NCBI RefSeq assembly: GCF_018919065.1
Contig: NZ_JAHLQG010000052.1
Span: 1 to 64,000, forward strand
DNA length: 64,000 nt
Source of the DNA: Blautia sp. MSJ-9
GTDB taxonomy: Bacteria; Bacillota; Clostridia; Lachnospirales; Lachnospiraceae
Direction: 5' to 3'
The position numbers and the translations under genes are program-made. The notes under the pieces are model-generated. The model saw only the letters and a list, made by a program, of their open reading frames with translations. It was not told where the DNA came from and did not search any database. Shown one piece after another: positions 35,820 through 42,442 of this stretch. Every line of letters begins with the position of its first letter. The first letter of the stretch is position 1.

Positions 35820-37088
35820 TTATTTCATATTGCTGAGATTCTCTATAAATTCATCCGATGTTTCTTCTAATCTTGTAAGCTTCAGAAGTTCGCTTTGTAT
35901 CTGTTCTTTATAATCCGGATCTGCCTCCAGACCTGCAGCCCACATGTACGGCTTTGACATCTCTTTCATATACGGTACTGCATCTGCCAGCACTTCCGGC
36001 CATTGTGTATTGTCCGTATCTGCCGGGATGGAATTAACCGCATCTGTCATTTTCATATCTGTTTCCCCGGTACAGATGGAATATGCAAAATCAAAAGCTT
36101 CCTGTTTCATCTGCGAATCCTTCGTGACTCCAAATCCCTGTGCTCCCACCATAACACCTTCTGTGCCGTCTGTTCCGGCCTTTACTGCAGGCCATGGAAA
36201 AAAACCCCAGGAATCATCAGATTCTGTAGCTTCTGTCACTTCATTCGGAACCCAGGAGCCCTGCAGCACCATGACTGCCTCGCCATCTCCCACTTCATCC
36301 TGACCTTCCGGATGCTGTGCCGGTGCACTCTGACTCATATATCCCGCAAAAAACAAAATTCTGATATCATCTGCCGCCTCTTTTGCCTGTGGAATCTGTG
36401 ACCAGGTACAGTTACGGATCAGCTGCTGCACTTTCTCCTGTCCAAGGTATCTGGCAAGCTGATATCCATACAGAAGATTCACATACTCTTCATCGCAGGT
36501 CATGGCACTAAGGCCACTGTCACTGTTTTTAATCTTACGGCATACTCTGATCAGTTTCTCCCAGGTATCCGGGATATCCTGTTCTGTAAGTCCAGCCTCT
36601 TCCCATAAATCCTTATTATACCAGACGCCTGTGATATAAGGCTGATACGGCATTGCAAGCAATTCTCCATTTCCCCAGTTCTTCACCTGTTCCAACAGTA
36701 CCGGCATAATATGCTTCTCATAATCCACAGTATCTGCCATTCCTTTTAATTCTGCCAGATAATCCCTGTGTTCCTGAGCCATCCTCTGATAATCATCATC
36801 AAAAAGGTCAATCTGTTCTCCGGCATCCAGGGCAGGTTCTATCAGAGACCGGATTCCTCTGCCCTTCCACTGAATCTCTACAGAAATACCTGTTGCTTCT
36901 TCATAAGCTTCTGCTGCTTCTCTGATCACATCTGCCTGTGGTTCATCTTCTTCCCACATGGACCAGTATACAATACTCTGTTCCGGAATTTCTGTGATTT
37001 CATCTGATGCTGATACAGTAACCGCTCCTGTTGCGAACAGCATTGACAAACAGCTCATACCCGCTGCAATGCTTCTCCATTTTTCCAT
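35820..37088 (-). CDS. Second sugar-binding protein, paralogue of the one at 33376-34626
   Basis: A 422-residue family-1 binding protein. The signal peptide ends near VSA and again lacks a lipobox cysteine. Both paralogues share the mature start VYWSMWE-x-x-EPQ, the QPALDGG/EPALDAG-x-QIDIF/DLF block, ALG/GSWVPNEV and IPADT-NT-WP. Start 37088 (MEKWRS) is preferred to 37106 because GGAGG lies 11 bases before it. No permease or enzyme gene accompanies it, so it may feed the same transporter with a related ligand or act as a receptor. Confidence 0.88.
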   Translation of the reverse strand: MEKWRSIAAGMSCLSMLFATGAVTVSASDEITEIPEQSIVYWSMWEEDEPQADVIREAAEAYEEATGISVEIQWKGRGIRSLIEPALDAGEQIDLFDDDYQRMAQEHRDYLAELKGMADTVDYEKHIMPVLLEQVKNWGNGELLAMPYQPYITGVWYNKDLWEEAGLTEQDIPDTWEKLIRVCRKIKNSDSGLSAMTCDEEYVNLLYGYQLARYLGQEKVQQLIRNCTWSQIPQAKEAADDIRILFFAGYMSQSAPAQHPEGQDEVGDGEAVMVLQGSWVPNEVTEATESDDSWGFFPWPAVKAGTDGTEGVMVGAQGFGVTKDSQMKQEAFDFAYSICTGETDMKMTDAVNSIPADTDNTQWPEVLADAVPYMKEMSKPYMWAAGLEADPDYKEQIQSELLKLTRLEETSDEFIENLSNMK

Positions 37089-37245
37089 ACTGAAAATACC
37101 CTCCATTGTCTCTCAGACTTGTCCACATGAATTTATTTTTGTACCTGCTTCTATAGAGGAACTGTCTGACTTTATTTTCTCTAATAATCACTTGTCTGTC
37201 AATCCCCAAAATTCACCTGAAAGCAATGGAAACAAGAGTTTTACT

Positions 37246-37405
37246 TATAGCAATTCCATAAATTACTGCAAACAATCCAGTCCATCATAGCGTGAAGTCC
37301 TGCGTCAGATATCTTTGCTGTGCGTCAGCACGCCTGCAGATATCTTCCTTGTCCTTCGCATTCTGCTGAACTGTCTTGATTGCATTATTTTATGGAATTG
37401 CTATA
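37246..37405. mobile_element. MITE-like element with terminal inverted repeats
   Basis: Perfect 16-bp ends TATAGCAATTCCATAA (37246-37261) and TTATGGAATTGCTATA (37390-37405), with similarity continuing inward for about 36 bases (…TGCAA-x-CAA…CAGT). The 160-bp unit also has an inner hairpin (AGATATCTTTGC...GCAGATATCT) and no coding capacity. A TA duplication, as used by Tc1/mariner or IS630-type transposases, is possible. Its right end supplies the last codons and stop of the histidine kinase gene. Confidence 0.7.
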
Positions 37406-38742
37406 GTTTGATCAAACAGGATTTCCATTTTCGTTCCCTTACCCGGCTCACTGTCCAGAAGAATCTTCGCATGATGCAAAACTGCACCATGTTTTACAAT
37501 AGAAAGCCCCAGGCCTGTACCTCCGGTTTCACGTGAATGACTCTTGTCCACTCTGTAAAAACGCTCGAAGATTCTCTGTTGTTCGCTTTCCGGAATACCT
37601 ATTCCGTTATCCTCCACACGAAAGTACGGTTTCCCATTGAGTTTTCCCACAAAAACCTTTACGTCTCCACCATCCTGGGTATAGCGGATGGCATTATCTG
37701 TAATATTGTAGAACATTTCATATAGTACATGGCGTACTCCCTGCATCTGTGCAGATTCGCCTGTATATTCCAGATTAATCTTTTTCTTTGCTGCCCTGTT
37801 CTGCAGATTGTTAATCACATCTTCCCCAAGTTCTCCGATATCAACCTGTTCAAACATAGTTTCTCCGTTCTTCTCATCCAGTCTGGAAAGCTGAATAATA
37901 TCTGCAACCAGATTGGATAAACGCTCGGACTCATGAAAAATCCTGCCGGAAAAATCCTGTATCTTGTCCGGCGGTACCATTCCATTCATCATAAGCTCAG
38001 CATATCCGGAAATGGACATTAACGGCGTTTTTAATTCATGAGAAACATTTGCGGTAAATTCTTTTCTTGCACTCTCTGCGTTCTTCAGATCTTCCATTTG
38101 TTTCTTGATCTGCCGGTTCTGCTGATCCAGCCGAAACAGTAACGGCCTCAGTTCTTCATAACAGACATTGTCCAGCGGCTTTTCCAGATTAATCTGATTA
38201 ATCGGTTCGATGAGCTTTTGTGTCTGGTTCTGTACCAGAAAAAACTCGATCACAAAGATCACACATACCAGTCCTCCAAGCAGTAGAAAACTGGATAACA
38301 TAGTCATCAAAAGACTGTCTGTGGTCCTGGCCACACGAAGAACCTGATCATCTTTTAATTTTATCGCATAATAGAAAGTCTGTTTTGACAGGGTATCAGA
38401 ATATCTGACCATTTCACCGAATCCCTTTTTCTCAGCTTCAATAAACTCTGGTCTGTTGCTGTGGTTTTCCATTTCAGAAGGATTCTCAATGCTGTCAAAC
38501 AACACATCACCATCTTTTCCCAGAAGAGTGATGCGGCTGCTGGTGGCATCCCCTATCTTATCTGTAAGAAAGTCCCTTCCATCTTCTTCCAGTCCTGTTT
38601 TAATGTATGCAGCTTCGTCTCTGACACCTTGTTTCATATAAATATCATATCTGTTATACATGACAGTTCCTGCTGCCAGGAATGTAAGTACTACGGATAA
38701 GATAATAAGTAAACTGGTGTGACTGAATATTTTATGCTTCAT
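37390..38742 (-). CDS. phoR: Sensor histidine kinase, PhoR type
   Basis: A 450-residue membrane kinase. TM1 is about 10-28, an extracytoplasmic sensor about 29-142 and TM2 about 148-170, followed by a HisKA domain with the phospho-accepting H235 (FTANVSHELKTP) and the HATPase domain (YNITDNAIRYTQDGG; DNGIGIPESEQQRIFERFYR; GGTGLGLSIVKHG). The gene is 33 bases behind the response regulator gene. The last four residues and the stop are encoded by the end of the MITE at 37246-37405, so the native C-terminus has been replaced; the ATP-binding core is complete, so function is probably kept. The Na+/phosphate transporter upstream supports a phosphate role. Confidence 0.9.
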   Translation of the reverse strand: MKHKIFSHTSLLIILSVVLTFLAAGTVMYNRYDIYMKQGVRDEAAYIKTGLEEDGRDFLTDKIGDATSSRITLLGKDGDVLFDSIENPSEMENHSNRPEFIEAEKKGFGEMVRYSDTLSKQTFYYAIKLKDDQVLRVARTTDSLLMTMLSSFLLLGGLVCVIFVIEFFLVQNQTQKLIEPINQINLEKPLDNVCYEELRPLLFRLDQQNRQIKKQMEDLKNAESARKEFTANVSHELKTPLMSISGYAELMMNGMVPPDKIQDFSGRIFHESERLSNLVADIIQLSRLDEKNGETMFEQVDIGELGEDVINNLQNRAAKKKINLEYTGESAQMQGVRHVLYEMFYNITDNAIRYTQDGGDVKVFVGKLNGKPYFRVEDNGIGIPESEQQRIFERFYRVDKSHSRETGGTGLGLSIVKHGAVLHHAKILLDSEPGKGTKMEILFDQTIAIP

Positions 38743-38775
38743 TTTTCCACTCCTGTTTTTCGTCTGTTTTATCTG

Positions 38776-39444
38776 TTATGCACCGATCCTGTATCCCACA
38801 CCCCGGATCGTTTCGATCAGATTTCCTGCCTCGCCAAGTTTCTGGCGCAGGGTTCTCACATGGACATCCACAGTTCTGGTTTCACCGTCAAAATCATATC
38901 CCCATACATGACAAAGAATCTGATTTCTTGTCATAACAAGTCCTTTATTTTCCAACAGATACTGAAGAAGTTCAAATTCTTTTCGGGTAAGATCGATCTT
39001 TTCTTCCCGGTAACGCACCTCATGACGTCCTACATTCAGATAAAGCTCGTCGTAATGCAGTTCCCTGTCTTCATTCTGACGGGTACTTCGTCTGAGAACT
39101 GCTTTTACTCTGGCAACAAATTCCATCATACCGAAAGGCTTGGTAATGTAATCATCGGCTCCGCCTTCCAAACCTTTTACTTTGTCAAATTCCGCTTCTT
39201 TTGCAGTAACCATAATCACCGGCACATCCTTTACAGACGGCATACTTTTCAGCTGTTCCAGAATGGTATAGCCATCATCTCCCGGAAGCATGATATCCAG
39301 CAGGATCAGCTCCGGTATCTCTTCTTTCAGCGCTTTCATCAGTTCATTGCCATTACCAAACCCCCTGGCTTTAAATCCTGTTGTTTCCAGTGTATAAATA
39401 AGAAGCTCCCTGATATTCCGCTCATCTTCTACACAATAGATCAT
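38776..39444 (-). CDS. phoB: Response regulator, PhoB/OmpR type
   Basis: A 222-residue response regulator: a receiver domain with acidic pocket EDE (6-8), phospho-accepting D50 (LILLDIMLPGDDG) and the K in VTAKEAE, followed by a winged-helix DNA-binding domain (KIDLTRKEFELLQYLLENKGLVMTR; VDVHVRTLRQKLGE). It is paired with the downstream sensor kinase. The specific regulon is not shown by sequence; phosphate control is inferred from the neighbours. Confidence 0.92.
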   Translation of the reverse strand: MIYCVEDERNIRELLIYTLETTGFKARGFGNGNELMKALKEEIPELILLDIMLPGDDGYTILEQLKSMPSVKDVPVIMVTAKEAEFDKVKGLEGGADDYITKPFGMMEFVARVKAVLRRSTRQNEDRELHYDELYLNVGRHEVRYREEKIDLTRKEFELLQYLLENKGLVMTRNQILCHVWGYDFDGETRTVDVHVRTLRQKLGEAGNLIETIRGVGYRIGA

Positions 39445-39571
39445 TCTGCTTTGCCTCCCCTTTATTTATCACCTGCTTTGTCGTCACAAGTGTATTTCTT
39501 TTTTCAGTATACTTATTTTTTTATCCCTGTACAAGTAGATATCCGGCATCTGCTTCATTTCTTTAAAGCAA

Positions 39572-39626
39572 AAATCCGGCCATTTTCTCTGAAATATCTC
39601 TCAGATACTTCAGAGTGCCCGGATTT
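39572..39626 (-). terminator. Terminator of the Na+/phosphate cotransporter gene
   Basis: AAATCCGG (39572-39579) pairs with CCGGATTT (39619-39626), with an inner CTGAA/TTCAG pair. On the minus strand a T-run follows. Repeat copy 2 lies between it and the gene stop at 39815. Confidence 0.65.
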
Positions 39627-39651
39627 CCTGATCATGCAAATAACATCATCC

Positions 39652-39794
39652 GTTACTGTTCATTTCGTTCTCAGTAACGTTGCCAAAATTCATTCCAAAT
39701 TGCCTACGGCAATGGAATTTTGGCTTGTATGTCTCGGGATTTTGGCATATTCATGCCAAAACACCTCGCGGGATAATGGCATGTGTACAGTAAC
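39652..39794. repeat. Multi-hairpin dispersed repeat, copy 2
   Basis: Hairpin 1 GTTACTG...CAGTAAC with a TTTCG-containing loop, hairpin 2 CAAAATTCATTCC...GGAATTTTG, then TGTATGTCTCGGGATTTTGG, identical to copy 1, hairpin 3 TTTTGGCATATTCATGCCAAAA type, CCTCGCGGGATA and a final ACAGTAAC. It lies in the 3' UTR of the phosphate transporter gene. The rest of this 370-base gap holds the terminator listed separately. Confidence 0.75.
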
Positions 39795-39814
39795 CATCAT
39801 CCATCTGTTTATTT

Positions 39815-41584
39815 TTATGAAAGCTGATATTTGATTCGTGCGTCTTCCAGTTCATGATAAAATGTTTCGTCCGGATGGCTCTTGACAATATTCAGATGAC
39901 TGTGAGTATCATACAGATCTTCATTCACCTGCGTCACACAGACTCCAATATTGGAACAATGGTCTGCCACACGTTCCAGACAGGTTGTAATGTCTGAAAG
40001 GATAAATCCCATCTCTATTGTACATTCACCGTTTCTCAGTCTCTGTACATGACGACGTTTCACTTCTTTGGAAAGTTCATCAATCACTTCTTCCAGCGGT
40101 TCAATTTTCTCCGCAAGTTTCATATCCTGTTTGTCAAAAACTTCATATGCCGTATTTACGATATCTTCTACTGCCTGTCCCAGCACTTCCAGATCTTTCT
40201 TTGCATTTTCGGAAAACTTCAGTCCTTTTTCATAAAGCTCCTGTGCTGATTCCATAATATTTACAGCATGGTCAGAAATACGTTCAAAATCCCCGATACA
40301 GTGAAGCATAATGGAAAGGCTGTGACTGTCTGCTTCTGAAATATCTTTGTGGCTCAGCTTCACCAGATAAGTTCCCAGTTCATCTTCATAGCGATCAACC
40401 TTGGATTCCATGTTTTCCACACGTTCTACGCCTTCTTCACTGTATTTGTCCACCAGACTCAGCGCTGTAAACAGTGCATTGTGGGATTCTTCTGCCATTT
40501 TTCTGGCTGCATTGCGGCTCTGCTCTACTGCAAATGCCGGTTTCTCCAGGAAACGTGGTTCCAGAATCATAAATTCTCTGTCCTCTGCCGAAACAGCAAC
40601 GTCCTCTTTTTTATCCCGAATCGTAAGACAGGCAAGTTTCTCCAGTCCCTTTGCAAAAGGAAGAAGAATGATCGTTGCAGTAACATTAAATACACTGTGG
40701 ATAACAGCAATTCCTGCCGGTGTTGCTGCCTGATGGAAGAAAGAAAATCCAACAACTGCATTTATAAGATAGAAAACAGTCATAAAGATAACTGTACCGA
40801 TCAGGTTGAAATACAGATGTACTGCTGCTGCACGTTTTGCATTCTTCTTGGCTCCGATTGCAGAAAGGATCGCAGTAATACAGGTTCCGATGTTCTGTCC
40901 CATAATGATCGGGATTGCTGCACTGAACGGTACTGCACCTGTAAGACACAGGGCCTGCAGAATACCTACGGATGCAGAAGAGGACTGGATCACTGCAGTA
41001 AGAAGGGCACCTGCTACAACACCTAACAACGGATTTGAGAATTTAAGTAACAGATTTGTAAATTCCGGTACTTCTGCAAGGGGTTTTACAGCAGAACTCA
41101 TCATATCCATACCGTACATCAGGATTGCAAAACCAATAAAAATTGTTCCGATATCTTTCTTCTTTGAATCATTGATAAACAGAATGAAAATCACACCAAT
41201 GATCGCAAGCACAGGGGAAAATGATGTTGGTTTAAACATCTGAATGATAAAATTGTCACTCTGTATTCCTGTCAGGCTTAAGATCCAGGAAGTGATCGTG
41301 GTACCGATATTGGCACCCATGATCACTCCTACTGCCTGTGATAATTTCATGATCCCTGAATTTACAAAACCTACTACCATAACAGTCGTAGCTGAAGATG
41401 ACTGGATCACTGCTGTTACTCCCGCTCCCAAAAGTACTGCTTTTATCGGATTTGAAGTAAGATTTTCAAGAATCTTCTCCAGCTTTCCGCCGGAAACCTT
41501 CGCAAGACCATCTCCCATTGCATTCATACCATACAAAAATAATGCAAGGCCTCCGATCAATGTTAATATACTGAATAAATCCAT
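39815..41584 (-). CDS. Na+/phosphate cotransporter with PhoU domain
   Basis: A 589-residue NptA/YjbB-type protein. Two inverted membrane repeats carry QSSSA signatures (VIQSSSATTVMVVG and VIQSSSASVGIL) and GANIGTT and GQNIGTC motifs. The C-terminal 230 residues are helical PhoU-like repeats that in related proteins tune phosphate transport. It probably moves inorganic phosphate with sodium. It lies next to the PhoB/PhoR pair and may be part of that regulon. The 240 bases upstream (41585-41830) show no recognisable feature. Confidence 0.92.
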   Translation of the reverse strand: MDLFSILTLIGGLALFLYGMNAMGDGLAKVSGGKLEKILENLTSNPIKAVLLGAGVTAVIQSSSATTVMVVGFVNSGIMKLSQAVGVIMGANIGTTITSWILSLTGIQSDNFIIQMFKPTSFSPVLAIIGVIFILFINDSKKKDIGTIFIGFAILMYGMDMMSSAVKPLAEVPEFTNLLLKFSNPLLGVVAGALLTAVIQSSSASVGILQALCLTGAVPFSAAIPIIMGQNIGTCITAILSAIGAKKNAKRAAAVHLYFNLIGTVIFMTVFYLINAVVGFSFFHQAATPAGIAVIHSVFNVTATIILLPFAKGLEKLACLTIRDKKEDVAVSAEDREFMILEPRFLEKPAFAVEQSRNAARKMAEESHNALFTALSLVDKYSEEGVERVENMESKVDRYEDELGTYLVKLSHKDISEADSHSLSIMLHCIGDFERISDHAVNIMESAQELYEKGLKFSENAKKDLEVLGQAVEDIVNTAYEVFDKQDMKLAEKIEPLEEVIDELSKEVKRRHVQRLRNGECTIEMGFILSDITTCLERVADHCSNIGVCVTQVNEDLYDTHSHLNIVKSHPDETFYHELEDARIKYQLS

Positions 41585-41830
41585 GATTATTCTCCTTTTC
41601 CCTTTTCATAAGTATACGGTTATTTACTTTCTGCCATCTGCTGGCAGTCTCAGACATATGCAGGTATATATATGTTTTTTGTGATACATATCCCTGACTT
41701 GTTTCTCATCATAACCATACTTTGTAAAATCATCCCCATGAGAATGTTAAATCCATGTAAAATTTCCAGTCATCCTATTCATTCTATGCAAAGTTCCCAT
41801 AAATCCATCCGCATTGTTAATATAAAAATA

Positions 41831-41891
41831 AAAAGAACCATTGCAAGAGATATGACACTAACCGGTGTTCATCTCTTACAATAGTTCTTTT
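41831..41891 (-). terminator. Terminator of greA
   Basis: A long imperfect stem from AAAAGAAC (41831-41838) to GTTCTTTT (41884-41891), with AAGAGAT/ATCTCTT inside. On the minus strand TTTTTATTTTTATA follows. It is 35 bases past the greA stop. Confidence 0.85.
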
Positions 41892-41926
41892 ATCAATCTG
41901 GATTCTGTATTTCGACAGTATTATTA

Positions 41927-42427
41927 TCAGAATCCTCGGATTTCTTCATCTTCGGAACCGGTCTTATCAATAGAACGGATTTCCAGGAAGTAACTGTAGT
42001 TATCATTTACCTTTACTTCCACTCTGTCTCCAACCTTATGACCTTTTAATGCCATACCAATGGGAGATTCAATGCTGATGCGGTTTTCCATGGAGTTTCC
42101 TCTTATGGAAGTTACCAGCTTATATTTCTCAATCTCATCGTCTTCCTCGAAATATACCTCTACAATATCGTCCATTCCAACTTCATCGTCTTTGGAATCA
42201 TCAGAAACAATGGTCGCTGTTTTCAGCATATTCTCAAGGTAGCGGATACGGCTTTCATTCTGATTCTTATGCTTCTTAGCCGCATAATACTCAAAGTTCT
42301 CACTCAGGTCCCCCTGGGCTCTGGCTTCCTTTACAGCTTCTATTGCCTCTTTTCGTACAACCAGCTTGCGGTGGTCGATCTCCTGCTGAATTTTCTCAAC
42401 ATCCTTCTGTGTAAGCTTTTCTCTCAT
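41927..42427 (-). CDS. greA: Transcript cleavage factor GreA
   Basis: A 166-residue Gre factor that reaches the RNA polymerase active site through the secondary channel and triggers cleavage of backtracked RNA. The N-terminal coiled coil (about 1-75) has the acidic tip GDLSENFEYYAAK with the two carboxylates needed for catalysis. The C-terminal FKBP-like domain has SPIGMALKGHKVGDRVEV. The gene begins 15 bases past the stop of the GTPase-NYN gene and shares its terminator, so the two are cotranscribed. GreB-type naming is possible, but the family is certain. Confidence 0.93.
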   Translation of the reverse strand: MREKLTQKDVEKIQQEIDHRKLVVRKEAIEAVKEARAQGDLSENFEYYAAKKHKNQNESRIRYLENMLKTATIVSDDSKDDEVGMDDIVEVYFEEDDEIEKYKLVTSIRGNSMENRISIESPIGMALKGHKVGDRVEVKVNDNYSYFLEIRSIDKTGSEDEEIRGF

Positions 42428-42442
42428 GACTGCATCTCCCTT

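Noticed and set aside
38719-39834. 371-residue frame on the plus strand
   Set aside because: Antisense to the PhoB-type gene and running through repeat copy 2 and the terminator; a shadow frame.
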